In this document: positions 1-10,157 of the stretch, piece after piece | Layout: each line of letters begins with the position of its first letter | Position numbering within the stretch: position 1 is the first letter of the stretch | From: Enterobacter ludwigii | GTDB lineage: Bacteria; Pseudomonadota; Gammaproteobacteria; Enterobacterales; Enterobacteriaceae | Direction of reading: 5' to 3' | Assembly: GCA_023023105.1 (NCBI GenBank) | Contig: CP083824.1 | Coordinates: 4,402,001-4,466,000 of the forward strand | DNA length: 64,000 nt | Made by a program: the position numbers and the translations under genes | Notes under the pieces: generated by a model | What the model saw: the letters and a program-made list of their open reading frames with translations, nothing else | Databases searched by the model: none | What the model was told of the DNA's origin: nothing

Positions 1-69
1 GCCAAACATCCACAGTGAATGGATCACCACGGTTAGGGTAAGCAAAATAATAATACTGAGTAGTTGCAT
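1..69 (-). CDS. Start of a small membrane protein (partial)
   Basis: An ATG at 69-67 opens a leftward reading frame that runs off the window edge. The 23 visible residues are a single hydrophobic stretch (MQLLSIIILLTLTVV...), typical of an N-terminal membrane segment or signal anchor. It lies downstream of yhiN on the same strand, separated by a hairpin. It does not match the start of E. coli YhiM, the protein expected there. It may be a small ion-channel-like protein, but too little is visible to decide. The ribosome binding site is weak. Confidence 0.35.
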   Translation of the reverse strand, partial: MQLLSIIILLTLTVVIHSLWMFG

Positions 70-97
70 GACGTGTGCTCTGACCAAAAAGAGTATG

Positions 98-118
98 GCC
101 CCGCGAACGCGGCGGGGC
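98..118 (-). terminator. Hairpin terminator after yhiN
   Basis: A 7-bp perfect GC-rich stem (GCCCCGC / GCGGGGC) with a 7-nt loop lies 60 bp beyond the yhiN stop. Read leftward it is followed, after a short gap, by a run of five T. The gap makes it an imperfect intrinsic terminator. Confidence 0.45.
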
Positions 119-178
119 ATCTGGTCGAAGCTTAGTTGAATGGAGAGAAAAAGTTGGTGCAATAATTGCGGGGCGTGA

Positions 179-1372
179 TTATTTCTCTGCCAGCGCCTGA
201 GCACATGCCCAGGCACTTGCCCATGCCCACTGGAAGTTGTACCCGCCAAGCCAGCCGGTGACGTCCATCACTTCGCCAATAAAATAGAGCCCCGGCACGT
301 TGCGCGCTTCCATGGAGCGGGAAGAGAGTTCATTCGTGTCGACCCCGCCCAGCGTGACTTCTGCGGTGCGGTAGCCTTCCGTGCCGTTTGGCTGCACGCG
401 CCAGTTTGTCAGCGTCTCCACCAGCGTCTCCTGCTCGCGGCTGTTAAGCTGCTTGAGCGAAACATCCGGGATCTGCCCCAGCACCTGCAAACATTCCACC
501 AGACGCTTCGGCAGCTGCATTGCCAGGGTGTTTTTCAGGCTCTGATTCGGGTGCGCCACACGCTGCTCGTTGAGGAAGGCATCCAGATCGCAATCGGGAA
601 GCAGGTTAACCGTGACAAACTCCCCCGGCTGCCAGTAGCTGGAGATCTGCAGTACCGCCGGGCCAGAGAGGCCGCGGTGAGTGAAGAGCAGGTTTTCGCG
701 GAATACCGTACCATCTTCGGCGGTGATGACCGACGGAACCGAGACGCCAGAAAGTGTCTGGAGTTGTTCCAGCAGAGGTTTATGCAGCGTAAACGGCACC
801 AGCCCCGCACGCGTTGGCAGCACCTTCAGGCCAAACTGCTCGGCAATCTTGTAGCCAAATGGCGAGGCACCCAGACCCGGCATAGAAAGACCACCGCTGG
901 CGATCACCAGGCTGTCGGTGCTGACGGTTTCACCGTTGAGTTGCAGCGTGTAACCTTGCTCATCACGCGCAACGTCCAGCACTTCCGTGCGCAGGCGCAT
1001 CGTTACACCGCCCTTCTCGCACTCGGCCACCAGCATATCGACAATCTGCTGCGCGGAATCGTCGCAGAACAGCTGACCCAACGTCTTCTCATGCCACGCA
1101 ATACCGTGTTTACCCACGAGGTCGATAAAGTCCCACTGGGTGTAACGCGCCAGCGCAGATTTGCAAAAATGACGGTTTTGGCTCAAATAGGCCGCGGGTT
1201 CAACATACAGATTAGTAAAGTTGCAGCGCCCACCGCCAGACATCAGGATCTTACGGCCTGGTTTTTTACCGTTATCCAGTAACAGCACGCGACGACCCGC
1301 TTGTCCGGCCATCGCCGCACAAAACATACCCGCCGCACCGGCGCCAATGACCACGGCATCAAACCTTTCCAC
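179..1372 (-). CDS. yhiN: YhiN, FAD/NAD(P)-binding flavoprotein (BaiN/RdsA family)
   Basis: Predicted soluble flavoprotein of the HI0933/BaiN family. The substrate of the E. coli protein is not settled. The N-terminus has a dinucleotide-binding GxGxxG (GAGAAG, residues 10-15). The family signature GGGRCN follows at about residues 46-51, and the C-terminus has the conserved GGYNFQWAW. I chose the GTG at 1372-1370 rather than an upstream ATG at 1426. It gives 397 residues, close to the 400 of E. coli YhiN, the protein begins VERFDAV as E. coli's begins MERFDAV, and an AGAGGG ribosome binding site sits 7 bases upstream. It is divergent from pitA and probably monocistronic. Identity is sure; the reaction is unknown. 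Confidence 0.93.
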   Translation of the reverse strand: MERFDAVVIGAGAAGMFCAAMAGQAGRRVLLLDNGKKPGRKILMSGGGRCNFTNLYVEPAAYLSQNRHFCKSALARYTQWDFIDLVGKHGIAWHEKTLGQLFCDDSAQQIVDMLVAECEKGGVTMRLRTEVLDVARDEQGYTLQLNGETVSTDSLVIASGGLSMPGLGASPFGYKIAEQFGLKVLPTRAGLVPFTLHKPLLEQLQTLSGVSVPSVITAEDGTVFRENLLFTHRGLSGPAVLQISSYWQPGEFVTVNLLPDCDLDAFLNEQRVAHPNQSLKNTLAMQLPKRLVECLQVLGQIPDVSLKQLNSREQETLVETLTNWRVQPNGTEGYRTAEVTLGGVDTNELSSRSMEARNVPGLYFIGEVMDVTGWLGGYNFQWAWASAWACAQALAEK

Positions 1373-1534
1373 GTCAAAACCCTCTTTGTTCACTGCCGCG
1401 GATTGTAAAGTTTCCTCTGTGGTCACACCAGCGTAAAAAGATATTACAAAGCCATTTCATTGAAATTTAAAGAATATCCTTTCAGGCACTTTTCCCAAAT
1501 CAGGTGGTATGTCAAAAAAAGTCTATATTTCACT

Positions 1535-1563
1535 TTGCCCGCCGTGCATTTGTCCTGGATAAT
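1535..1563 (+). promoter_or_regulatory. Candidate sigma-70 promoter of pitA
   Basis: TTGCCC (1535-1540) and GATAAT (1558-1563) are separated by 17 bp, a good fit to a sigma-70 promoter, and end 37 bp before the pitA ATG. Prediction by eye only. Confidence 0.5.
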
Positions 1564-1600
1564 GCGCCGCGTTCATGTCCTCAAAATGGCGTAACGTCCT

Positions 1601-3100
1601 ATGCTACATTTGTTTGCCGGCCTGGATTTACATACCGGGCTTTTATTATTGCTTGCTCTGGTTTTTGTACTGTTTTACGAAGCGATCAACGGCTTCCACG
1701 ACACTGCAAACGCAGTAGCAACGGTTATTTACACTCGCGCAATGCGATCGCAACTGGCGGTTGTTATGGCGGCGGTATTTAACTTTTTTGGTGTCCTCCT
1801 GGGCGGACTGAGCGTTGCATATGCCATTGTGCATATGTTGCCAACGGATCTGCTGCTTAACGTAAGTTCTGGCCATGGCCTCGCTATGGTGTTCTCAATG
1901 CTGCTTGCTGCAATTATCTGGAACCTCGGTACCTGGTATTTCGGCCTGCCTGCATCCAGTTCTCACACTCTCATCGGCGCGATTATCGGTATCGGGTTAA
2001 CCAATGCCCTGATGACCGGTACATCGGTTGTTGATGCGTTAAACATCCCGAAAGTGCTGGGGATTTTTGCCTCGCTTATCGTCTCCCCAATTGTGGGTCT
2101 GGTGGTTGCAGGTGGATTAATTTTCATCCTGCGTCGTTACTGGAGCAACACGAAAAAGCGCTCCCGTATTCACCTGACTCCGGCAGAGCGTGAGAAGAAA
2201 GACGGTAAGAAAAAACCGCCATTCTGGACACGTATCGCTCTGATCATTTCTGCAATCGGCGTGGCTTTCTCACACGGTGCGAACGATGGTCAGAAAGGCA
2301 TTGGTCTGGTGATGTTGGTTCTGATTGGCGTTGCGCCAGCAGGTTTCGTGGTTAACATGAATGCCTCCGGATACGAAATCACCCGTACCCGTGATGCGGT
2401 GAATAACGTCGAGATCTATTTCCAGCAGCATCCTGATCTTCTCAAGAAAGCGACCGGCGTTGACCAGTTGATTCCTTCTCCGGAAGCGGGCGCTACCACC
2501 GTACCAGGCGAGTTCCACTGCCATCCGGCAAACGCGATTAACGCGCTGGAACGTGCGAAAGGCATGCTGGGCACTATCGAGAGTTATGACAAACTGACCG
2601 TTGAACAGCGTGGTCAGCTGCGTCGCATTATGCTGTGCATCTCTGATGTGACGGATAAAGTGGCGAAGCTGCCTGACGTGAATGCTGATGACCAGCGTCT
2701 TCTGAAGAAACTGAAAGGCGATATGCTCAACACCATCGAGTACGCGCCAATCTGGATCATCATGGCAGTCGCGCTGGCGCTCGGTATCGGTACGATGATT
2801 GGCTGGCGTCGCGTGGCGACCACCATCGGCGAGAAGATCGGTAAGAAAGGCATGACCTATGCGCAGGGTATGTCCGCGCAGATGACGGCAGCCGTGTCTA
2901 TCGGTCTGGCGAGCTATACCGGTATGCCAGTGTCTACCACCCACGTACTTTCTTCGTCCGTGGCAGGAACCATGATTGTTGACGGTGGCGGTTTGCAGCG
3001 CAAAACCGTGACCAACATTCTGATGGCCTGGGTATTCACTCTCCCGGCCTCTATCCTGTTGTCTGGCGGTTTGTACTGGATTTCGCTGAAGCTGATCTAA
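1601..3100 (+). CDS. pitA: PitA low-affinity metal-phosphate:H+ symporter
   Basis: Constitutive inner-membrane transporter of the PiT (PHO4) family. It takes up neutral metal-phosphate complexes, including zinc phosphate, with protons. The 499 residues equal the E. coli PitA length. The protein is an internal duplication: the family motif appears near the start ([10 protein letters not shown], about residue 30) and again around residue 223 ([11 protein letters not shown]). A soluble loop with charged and His/Cys residues lies between about residues 250 and 375. About ten hydrophobic segments are visible. No strong ribosome binding site precedes the ATG, but the N-terminus MLHLFAGLD matches E. 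coli exactly. A strong terminator follows. Confidence 0.97.
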   Translation: MLHLFAGLDLHTGLLLLLALVFVLFYEAINGFHDTANAVATVIYTRAMRSQLAVVMAAVFNFFGVLLGGLSVAYAIVHMLPTDLLLNVSSGHGLAMVFSMLLAAIIWNLGTWYFGLPASSSHTLIGAIIGIGLTNALMTGTSVVDALNIPKVLGIFASLIVSPIVGLVVAGGLIFILRRYWSNTKKRSRIHLTPAEREKKDGKKKPPFWTRIALIISAIGVAFSHGANDGQKGIGLVMLVLIGVAPAGFVVNMNASGYEITRTRDAVNNVEIYFQQHPDLLKKATGVDQLIPSPEAGATTVPGEFHCHPANAINALERAKGMLGTIESYDKLTVEQRGQLRRIMLCISDVTDKVAKLPDVNADDQRLLKKLKGDMLNTIEYAPIWIIMAVALALGIGTMIGWRRVATTIGEKIGKKGMTYAQGMSAQMTAAVSIGLASYTGMPVSTTHVLSSSVAGTMIVDGGGLQRKTVTNILMAWVFTLPASILLSGGLYWISLKLI

Positions 3101-3121
3101 TCAGTTGAAGGCGACAAAAAA

Positions 3122-3151
3122 GCGGGTCAGGAAACTGACCCGCTTTTTTTT
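3122..3151 (+). terminator. Intrinsic terminator of pitA
   Basis: A perfect 9-bp stem (GCGGGTCAG / CTGACCCGC) closes a GAAA tetraloop and is followed by eight T. It lies 21 bp after the pitA stop. Confidence 0.93.
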
Positions 3152-3184
3152 GGAACCAACGCAATACCCTGGAAGGAATAGACT

Positions 3185-3592
3185 ATGCCATTCAAAACGG
3201 CTATTAAATGGATTCATCGCCTTGTTACCGTTTCGCTTCTGGCTCTGGTCATTGGTTTTCTCTGGCTAAACCACCAACCTAATCAGCGAAACAACGATGA
3301 ACTTCAGCGCGTTTATAAATTATCTGATAGCGTCTGGCTCTATATGACCGTGAACAATCAGGGTGGCGCAACCGTGCCAACAATCTACCGTTACTACCTC
3401 TCGGGGGAAATATCAGGGAATGATGCCGACGTTATCCATCAGCTTGCTATGAAGCATCCTGTTATTGAAGGTACAGGCACGATTACCACTGCCAGTATGG
3501 ATACAAACGGGGAAGTGAAAATTACCTATAGCGGGAAAGTTATCTCAATTCAGGACAATATCTCAAATCTCCGGTTCTCAGTTACGCCCTGA
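3185..3592 (+). CDS. Unknown membrane-anchored small protein
   Basis: I do not recognise this 135-residue protein. A hydrophobic segment at about residues 13-29 after a basic start (FKTAIKWIHR) suggests an N-terminal anchor or uncleaved signal, leaving about 105 residues in the periplasm. The rest is polar, with short Thr/Ser-rich beta-like stretches and no cysteine. A good ribosome binding site (AGGAATAGACT before ATG) supports translation. It stands alone between the pitA terminator and the convergent uspB, a slot with no gene in E. coli K-12 as I recall it, so it is probably a genus-level accessory gene. Confidence 0.75.
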   Translation: MPFKTAIKWIHRLVTVSLLALVIGFLWLNHQPNQRNNDELQRVYKLSDSVWLYMTVNNQGGATVPTIYRYYLSGEISGNDADVIHQLAMKHPVIEGTGTITTASMDTNGEVKITYSGKVISIQDNISNLRFSVTP

Positions 3593-3604
3593 ACCAGATG
3601 AAAT

Positions 3605-3625
3605 CAGGCGGGCTTACCCCGCCTG
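3605..3625. terminator. Hairpin between the unknown gene and uspB
   Basis: CAGGCGGG and CCCGCCTG form an 8-bp stem between two convergent genes. T-tracts on both sides are poor, so termination efficiency is uncertain. Confidence 0.45.
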
Positions 3626-3634
3626 CTGTGAAGC

Positions 3635-3970
3635 TCAATGCCAAATCATCAATGCAACCATACTGACCACGACCAGACCACATAAGGCGCTGGTCAAAAT
3701 GAACTGACGACGCAGGCGCTCGCAACGACGGATAAACTCTTCATCGTGATGATCGCGGTAGCGCTGGTAGTAGATGTATCCCACCAGACGCATCTGTTTG
3801 CTGGGCTGTCCATGCGAGGTGAAGAAACCTCCACCGTCCACATACTGATAAAGCAACGGATCGCAACCACGAAGTACCACCAACAGCGCACGTAACGATG
3901 AGAAGTAGCGCGCCATATTCACTATGCAAACCACACATAGCGCCCAAAACAATGCGACGGTGCTAATCAT
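3635..3970 (-). CDS. uspB: UspB universal stress protein B
   Basis: Small inner-membrane protein that in E. coli is induced in stationary phase by sigma-S and is needed for ethanol tolerance. The frame is open upstream to 4099. I chose the ATG at 3970 because the protein then begins [11 protein letters not shown] and is 111 residues long, both exactly as in E. coli UspB, and GGGGAGGATGT directly precedes it. There are two hydrophobic segments, at the start and at the end (about residues 90-110), with a charged cytoplasmic middle rich in His, Arg and Glu. It is divergent from uspA, as in E. coli. Confidence 0.95.
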   Translation of the reverse strand: MISTVALFWALCVVCIVNMARYFSSLRALLVVLRGCDPLLYQYVDGGGFFTSHGQPSKQMRLVGYIYYQRYRDHHDEEFIRRCERLRRQFILTSALCGLVVVSMVALMIWH

Positions 3971-4104
3971 ACATCCTCCCCGGCGTCCGCCCACGAAGCA
4001 AGGCTTCTGAGCTACCGCACCCCAATGCCCTGACAGACAGTTCAGTGAAAGAATGACCAAAATCGATCCGGTTCGCATTTTAAAATCCGAACGGCTCATT
4101 AAAT

Positions 4105-4111
4105 AGTGTAG
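4105..4111 (-). promoter_or_regulatory. Candidate sigma-S -10 element of uspB
   Basis: CTACACT on the minus strand, preceded by CC, matches the sigma-S -10 consensus CTAYRCT. It lies about 135 bp upstream of the uspB start. uspB is a known sigma-S gene in E. coli; the site itself is a prediction. Confidence 0.5.
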
Positions 4112-4252
4112 GAGATCCGTTTATTTTTTTGCCACAAGGTTAATCGTTATCAACACCAAAGCTTGAAAAATATGTTTAACTGGGCCGTAATAAAGTATCA
4201 GACGGCGGCATTCTCGTAATAGTCATCGATAACTTAAGGAAGGAGTAACACT

Positions 4253-4690
4253 ATGGCTTACAAACACATTCTCATCGCGGTAGACCTCTCCCCGGAGAGC
4301 AAAGTACTGGTTGATAAAGCAGTATCCATGGCACGTCCCTACAACGCGAAAGTTTCTCTGATTCACGTTGATGTGAATTACTCCGACCTCTATACCGGTC
4401 TGATCGACGTCAATCTCGGCGATATGCAGAAACGCATCTCCGAAGAGACTCACCATGCTCTGAGCGAACTGTCGACTAACGCAGGTTATCCGATCACCGA
4501 AACCTTAAGCGGTAGCGGCGACCTGGGCCAGGTGCTGGTCGATGCAATTAAGAAATACGATATGGATCTGGTGGTATGCGGTCACCATCAGGACTTCTGG
4601 AGCAAGCTGATGTCTTCAGCGCGCCAGCTGATTAACACCGTTCACGTGGATATGCTGATTGTTCCACTGCGTGACGAAGAAGACGAATAA
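4253..4690 (+). CDS. uspA: UspA universal stress protein A
   Basis: Cytoplasmic dimeric stress protein made on growth arrest, needed for long-term survival and DNA-damage resistance. The 145 residues form one Usp domain, nearly identical to E. coli UspA (144). The N-terminus is [13 protein letters not shown], and [13 protein letters not shown] occupies the region of the ATP-binding loop in other Usp proteins. UspA-type proteins lack the full ATP motif and do not bind ATP. A strong ribosome binding site (AAGGAGTAACACT) precedes the start. It is single, divergent from uspB, and closed by a hairpin. Confidence 0.97.
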   Translation: MAYKHILIAVDLSPESKVLVDKAVSMARPYNAKVSLIHVDVNYSDLYTGLIDVNLGDMQKRISEETHHALSELSTNAGYPITETLSGSGDLGQVLVDAIKKYDMDLVVCGHHQDFWSKLMSSARQLINTVHVDMLIVPLRDEEDE

Positions 4691-4699
4691 GTGCAAAAT

Positions 4700-4725
4700 G
4701 CCCGGTAGCGCTAGCGCCACCGGGC
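4700..4725. terminator. Hairpin between convergent uspA and rsmJ
   Basis: GCCCGGT pairs with ACCGGGC around an inner GCGCTAGCGC palindrome and is followed by TTTG. It lies 10 bp after the uspA stop and 4 bp before the rsmJ stop, so it probably serves both. It also resembles REP-like elements common in enterobacteria. Confidence 0.65.
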
Positions 4726-4729
4726 TTTG

Positions 4730-5482
<753 letters not shown>

Positions 5483-5489
5483 GTAGCAA

Positions 5490-7532
5490 TCAGCCTTTGA
5501 TCCCGTAATGCTCCAGCATCGCATCCAGCTGCGGCTCGCGGCCACGGAAGCGTTTGAACAGCACCATAGGCTCTTCAGAACCGCCACGGGTCAGGATGTT
5601 ATCGAGGAACGACTGGCCTGTTTCGCGGTTAAAAATCCCTTCCTCTTCGAAACGAGAGAAGGCATCTGCCGCCAGCACGTCGGCCCACAGGTAGCTATAG
5701 TAACCTGCCGCGTAGCCGCCTGCGAAGATGTGGCTGAACGCGTGCGGGAAGCGGCCCCAGGTTGGCCCAGGAATGACGGCAACCTGCTTTTTAATCTCAG
5801 CCAGGGTCTCGAGGATTTTAGCCCCCTGCTCCGGGCTGAACTCGGCGTGCAGGCGGAAATCGAACAGGCCGAATTCCAGCTGACGCAGGATAAACATCGC
5901 CGCCTGGTAGTTTTTCGCCGCCAGCATTTTATCCAGCAGTTCTTTCGGCAGCGGTTCGCCGGTCTCATAGTGACCAGAGATAAACGCCAGCGCGTCCGGC
6001 TCCCAGCACCAGTTTTCCATAAACTGGCTTGGCAGTTCGACCGCATCCCACGGTACGCCGCTGATCCCGGCCACGCCTGCGGTTTCGATGCGGGTCAGCA
6101 TATGGTGCAGACCGTGGCCGAACTCGTGGAACAGGGTGATCACTTCGTCGTGGGTAAACAGCGCAGGTTTGCCATTCACCGGACGGTTGAAGTTACAGGT
6201 CAGATAAGCGACCGGCTTCTGCAGAGAACCGTCGGCTTTACGCATCTGGCCCACGCAGTCGTCCATCCACGCCCCGCCGCGTTTGTTCTCACGCGCGTAG
6301 AGATCGAGGTAGAAACTGCCGCGCAGCTCGTTCTTCTCGTCATACAGCTCGAAGAAACGTACGTCCGGATGCCAGACGTCAATGTCGGTACGTTCTTTTG
6401 CGGTGATGCCATAGATGCGTTTAACCACTTCGAACAGACCGTTAACGGCTTTGTTTTCCGGGAAGTACGGGCGCAACTGCTCATCGCTGATGCTGTAGAG
6501 GTGCTGCTTCTGTTTTTCGCTGTAGTAAGCGATGTCCCACGGCTGCAACTCGTCCACGCCGAACTCCGCCTTCGCGAAGGCACGCAGTTGTGCCAGCTCT
6601 TTCTCACCCTGTGGACGGGCGCGTTTGGCCAGGTCGGTTAGAAAATCGAGTACCTGCTGTGGATTTTCCGCCATTTTGGTGGCAAGGGATTTATCGGCAT
6701 AGTTTTCAAAGCCCAGCAACTGCGCCAGCTCGTGACGCAGAGCCAGAATTTCAGCCATCACCGGGCTGTTGTCCCATTTACCGGCATTCGGCCCCTGGTC
6801 GGAGGCGCGGGTGCTGTAAGCGCGGTACATCTCTTCGCGCAACGCCTGGTTGTCGCAGTAGGTCATTACCGGCAGGTAGCTCGGGATATCCAGGGTTAAC
6901 AGGAAACCTTCCTGCTCTTTCGCTTCGGCCTGCGCTTTTGCCGCCGCCAGCGCGCTTTCCGGCATCCCGGCCAACTGCGCTTCGTCGGTAATCAGCTTCG
7001 TCCAGCCCATGGTGGCGTCGAGCACGTTGTTGCTGTACTGATTGCCCAGTTCAGACAGGCGCGCGGCAATTTCACCGTAGCGGGTCTGCTTCTCTTTTGG
7101 CAGACCAATCCCGGACAGCTCAAAATCACGCAGGGCGTTATCGACCGATTTTTTCTGCGCCGTGTTCAGTTCAGCATAGTGGTCGCCGTCGCGCAGGTCG
7201 CGATACGCTTTGTAGAGCCCTTCGTGCTGGCCGACCCAGGTCCAGTACTCGGAGCGCAGCGGCAGGGTCTGTTCGTAGGCTTCGCGCAGTTCCGGGCTGT
7301 CTTTTACCGAGTTCAGGTGGCTCACCGGGGAGAGGATACGCCCCAGCACGTCGTACACTTCGTCCAGCGGCTGACACAGATTTTCCCAGGTGTACGGCGC
7401 GCCCTGCGCGACCACGCTTTCTACCGCCGCACGGCAGTTGTCCAGCGATTGCGTAACGGCTGGAACCACATGTTCAGGGAGGATTTTAGAAAATGGTGGC
7501 AACGAAAAAGGCGTCAGTAATGGATTGGTCAT
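5490..7532 (-). CDS. prlC: PrlC oligopeptidase A (M3 metallopeptidase)
   Basis: Cytoplasmic zinc oligopeptidase that degrades cleaved signal peptides and other short peptides; prlC alleles suppress signal-sequence defects. The M3 zinc motif HEFGH (in [12 protein letters not shown]) is around residue 470, with the third ligand Glu in the following helix. With the ATG at 7532 the product is 680 residues, as in E. coli, and AGGACAGCGTTT precedes it. The open frame upstream to 7622 has no family similarity. It is the first gene of the prlC-rsmJ operon. The E. coli gene is heat-shock inducible; I did not find a convincing sigma-32 site here. Confidence 0.97.
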   Translation of the reverse strand: MTNPLLTPFSLPPFSKILPEHVVPAVTQSLDNCRAAVESVVAQGAPYTWENLCQPLDEVYDVLGRILSPVSHLNSVKDSPELREAYEQTLPLRSEYWTWVGQHEGLYKAYRDLRDGDHYAELNTAQKKSVDNALRDFELSGIGLPKEKQTRYGEIAARLSELGNQYSNNVLDATMGWTKLITDEAQLAGMPESALAAAKAQAEAKEQEGFLLTLDIPSYLPVMTYCDNQALREEMYRAYSTRASDQGPNAGKWDNSPVMAEILALRHELAQLLGFENYADKSLATKMAENPQQVLDFLTDLAKRARPQGEKELAQLRAFAKAEFGVDELQPWDIAYYSEKQKQHLYSISDEQLRPYFPENKAVNGLFEVVKRIYGITAKERTDIDVWHPDVRFFELYDEKNELRGSFYLDLYARENKRGGAWMDDCVGQMRKADGSLQKPVAYLTCNFNRPVNGKPALFTHDEVITLFHEFGHGLHHMLTRIETAGVAGISGVPWDAVELPSQFMENWCWEPDALAFISGHYETGEPLPKELLDKMLAAKNYQAAMFILRQLEFGLFDFRLHAEFSPEQGAKILETLAEIKKQVAVIPGPTWGRFPHAFSHIFAGGYAAGYYSYLWADVLAADAFSRFEEEGIFNRETGQSFLDNILTRGGSEEPMVLFKRFRGREPQLDAMLEHYGIKG

Positions 7533-7709
7533 AAACGCTGTCCTGTTGAATAAGATGAATGAAGCGCGCATCCGGCGCTGTGCATATGGTCCAGTAATGG
7601 GGTTAAGTGTAGAGGATTTCAATGCCTGCGCTTACCGGGCTGACGGGTAATCTGTGCCGTTCTGCTGTAAACTGTGGCAAATCGTCATTTCAGCGGAATT
7701 TCATTACTC

Positions 7710-8552
7710 ATGCTCAGTTATCGCCACAGCTTCCACGCAGGCAACCACGCCGATGTCCTCAAACACACCGTTCAGAGTCTGATCATCGAATCACTCAAAG
7801 AGAAAGAGAAGCCGTTTCTCTATCTGGACACCCACGCGGGCGCGGGGCGCTATCAGCTGAGCGGCGAACACGCCGAGCGTACCGGTGAATATCTGGAAGG
7901 GATCGCCCGCATCTGGCAGCAGGATGACCTGCCAGCAGAACTGGAACCCTACATCGGTGTAGTGAACCATTTCAACCGCAACGGCCAGCTGCGTTACTAC
8001 CCAGGTTCTCCGCTGATTGCCCGTCAGCTGTTGCGCGAACAGGACAGCATCCAGTTGACCGAGCTGCACCCAAGTGATTTCCCGCTGTTGCGCGCTGAAT
8101 TCCAGAAAGATAACCGCGCTCGCGTGGATAAAGCCGATGGCTATCAGCAGCTGAAAGCCAAATTGCCGCCGGTTTCCCGTCGCGGCCTGGTGCTGATCGA
8201 CCCGCCGTACGAAATCAAAACCGACTATCAGGCGGTGGTGACCGGCATCCACGAAGGTTACAAGCGCTTTGCGACCGGTACCTATGCCCTGTGGTACCCG
8301 GTGGTACTGCGCGCGCAAATCAAACGCATGATCAAAGACCTGGAAGCGACCGGCATCCGTAAAATCCTGCAGATTGAACTGGCGGTACGCCCGGATAGCG
8401 ACCAGCGCGGTATGACCGCCTCCGGTATGATTGTCATCAACCCGCCGTGGAAGCTCGAAGCGCAGATGAATAACGTGCTGCCGTGGCTGCACAAAACGCT
8501 GGTGCCAGCGGGTACAGGCCACGCCACCGTCAGTTGGATCGTGCCTGAGTAA
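7710..8552 (+). CDS. rlmJ: RlmJ 23S rRNA m6A2030 methyltransferase
   Basis: Methylates N6 of adenosine 2030 in 23S rRNA using SAM. The N6-adenine methyltransferase motif IDPPYE is at about residue 163, and SYRHSFHAGNHADVLKH at the N-terminus is the family signature. I start at the ATG at 7710 (MLSYRHSFH), giving 280 residues as in E. coli. Starts further upstream (7674) add 12 unmatched residues. It is divergent from prlC and lies 71 bp upstream of gor with no terminator visible between them. In E. coli rlmJ supports use of DNA as a nutrient, which is the reason for its older name yhiR. Confidence 0.95.
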   Translation: MLSYRHSFHAGNHADVLKHTVQSLIIESLKEKEKPFLYLDTHAGAGRYQLSGEHAERTGEYLEGIARIWQQDDLPAELEPYIGVVNHFNRNGQLRYYPGSPLIARQLLREQDSIQLTELHPSDFPLLRAEFQKDNRARVDKADGYQQLKAKLPPVSRRGLVLIDPPYEIKTDYQAVVTGIHEGYKRFATGTYALWYPVVLRAQIKRMIKDLEATGIRKILQIELAVRPDSDQRGMTASGMIVINPPWKLEAQMNNVLPWLHKTLVPAGTGHATVSWIVPE

Positions 8553-8623
8553 TCACAGCCATCGGTGGAACCTATTGATTTCAGGTATACAATCGCGGCA
8601 ATTCACGATTAAGGATAAAAGCT

Positions 8624-9976
8624 ATGACTAAGCATTATGACTACATCGCAATCGGCGGCGGCAGCGGCGGCATCGCCTCCATCAACCGTGCGGCCATGTA
8701 TGGCCAGAAATGTGCGCTGATTGAAGCCAAAGAACTTGGCGGCACCTGCGTGAACGTGGGTTGTGTACCGAAGAAAGTGATGTGGCATGCGGCGCAGATC
8801 CGTGAAGCTATCCATATGTATGGCCCGGACTACGGCTTTGACACCACCATCAACCACTTCGACTGGGACAAACTGATCGCCAGCCGTACCGCCTACATCG
8901 ACCGTATTCACACCTCGTACGACAACGTACTGGGTAAAAATAACGTCGACGTGATCCGTGGTTTTGCCCGCTTTGTGGACGCGAAAACGATCGAAGTGAA
9001 CGGCGAGACGATCACTGCCGATCACATCCTGATCGCCACCGGCGGCCGTCCGAGCCACCCGAATATCCCGGGTGTGGAATACGGTATCGACTCCGACGGC
9101 TTCTTCGAACTGCCAGCCCTGCCAAAACGCGTTGCCGTGGTGGGCGCGGGTTACATTGCGGTTGAGCTTGCCGGCGTGATTAATGGTCTGGGTGCCGAAG
9201 CGCATCTGTTCGTGCGTAAACACGCACCGCTGCGTAGCTTTGACCCGCTGATCGTCGACACGCTGGTCGAAGTGATGAACGCCGAAGGCCCAACCCTGCA
9301 CACCAACGCCGTACCAAAAGCGGTAGTGAAAAATGCAGACGGCAGCCTGACCCTGGAGCTGGAAGATGGCCGCAGCCAGACCGTCGATTGCCTGATCTGG
9401 GCGATTGGCCGTGAACCAGCGAACGATAACTTCAACCTGGCCGTCACGGGCGTGAAAACCAATGATAAAGGCTATATCGTCGTTGATAAGTTCCAGAACA
9501 CCAGCGTACCGGGCATTTATGCTGTCGGTGATAACACCGGTGCGGTTGAGCTGACCCCGGTTGCCGTTGCAGCGGGTCGCCGTCTCTCCGAGCGTCTGTT
9601 TAACAACAAGCCGGAAGAGCATCTGGACTACAGTAATATCCCGACCGTGGTCTTCAGCCACCCGCCAATCGGCACCGTCGGCTTAACCGAGCCGCAGGCG
9701 CGCGAGCAGTATGGCGACGATCAGGTGAAAGTGTATAAATCCGCGTTTACCGCGATGTATACCGCTGTTACCTCTCACCGTCAGCCGTGTCGTATGAAGC
9801 TGGTGTGCGTTGGGCCAGACGAGAAGATTGTCGGTATTCACGGCATTGGCTTTGGCATGGATGAGATCCTGCAGGGCTTCGCGGTGGCGCTGAAGATGGG
9901 CGCAACGAAGAAAGACTTCGACAACACCGTGGCGATCCACCCGACGGCTGCGGAAGAGTTCGTGACCATGCGATAA
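8624..9976 (+). CDS. gor: Glutathione reductase
   Basis: Cytoplasmic FAD enzyme that reduces oxidised glutathione with NADPH. The 450 residues equal the E. coli length. The FAD loop GGGSGG is at 11-16, and the redox-active disulfide is C42 and C47 (GGTCVNVGC). The NADPH fold [11 protein letters not shown] is near 174-184, followed by the arginines of VRKHAPLR that select NADPH over NADH. The active-site His is in HPTAAEE near the C-terminus. All catalytic residues are present. AAGGATAAAAGCT precedes the ATG. E. coli gor responds to OxyR and sigma-S; no operator is claimed here. Confidence 0.98.
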   Translation: MTKHYDYIAIGGGSGGIASINRAAMYGQKCALIEAKELGGTCVNVGCVPKKVMWHAAQIREAIHMYGPDYGFDTTINHFDWDKLIASRTAYIDRIHTSYDNVLGKNNVDVIRGFARFVDAKTIEVNGETITADHILIATGGRPSHPNIPGVEYGIDSDGFFELPALPKRVAVVGAGYIAVELAGVINGLGAEAHLFVRKHAPLRSFDPLIVDTLVEVMNAEGPTLHTNAVPKAVVKNADGSLTLELEDGRSQTVDCLIWAIGREPANDNFNLAVTGVKTNDKGYIVVDKFQNTSVPGIYAVGDNTGAVELTPVAVAAGRRLSERLFNNKPEEHLDYSNIPTVVFSHPPIGTVGLTEPQAREQYGDDQVKVYKSAFTAMYTAVTSHRQPCRMKLVCVGPDEKIVGIHGIGFGMDEILQGFAVALKMGATKKDFDNTVAIHPTAAEEFVTMR

Positions 9977-9982
9977 TCCTGA

Positions 9983-10009
9983 AGCCCCTCTCCGGAGGGG
10001 CTTTTTTTT
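9983..10009 (+). terminator. Intrinsic terminator of gor
   Basis: A stem of GCCCCTC and GAGGGGC closes on a TCCG loop and is followed by eight T. It lies 6 bp after the gor stop. Confidence 0.93.
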
Positions 10010-10092
10010 AACATTCATACACCGTTGCAAAACGAATGCTCCGAAAATAGTGATCTAGCGCACATATTCCTCCCCATCTACCGAAGCGAATG

Positions 10093-10104
10093 TCTACGCT
10101 TTAA
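10093..10104 (+). promoter_or_regulatory. Candidate sigma-S -10 element of treF
   Basis: TCTACGCTTTAA fits the sigma-S extended -10 consensus KCTAYRCTTAA apart from one extra T. It lies 53 bp before the treF ATG. E. coli treF is partly sigma-S dependent; the site is a prediction. Confidence 0.45.
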
Positions 10105-10157
10105 AGACACCCGGAAGAACAATCTCTTTGAACACACAACCGGAGGTCCTTATCACC

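Noticed and set aside
1373..1426. N-terminal extension of yhiN to an ATG at 1426
   Set aside because: Adds 18 residues not found in E. coli; the GTG at 1372 has a far better ribosome binding site and family agreement.
5508..6641. 377-codon open frame on the plus strand opposite prlC
   Set aside because: It is a mirror of the high-GC third-position bias of prlC; no ribosome binding site and no family resemblance. Similar long antisense frames opposite yhjJ (24118-25197), gor (8609-9661) and bcsA (37016-38116) were rejected for the same reason.
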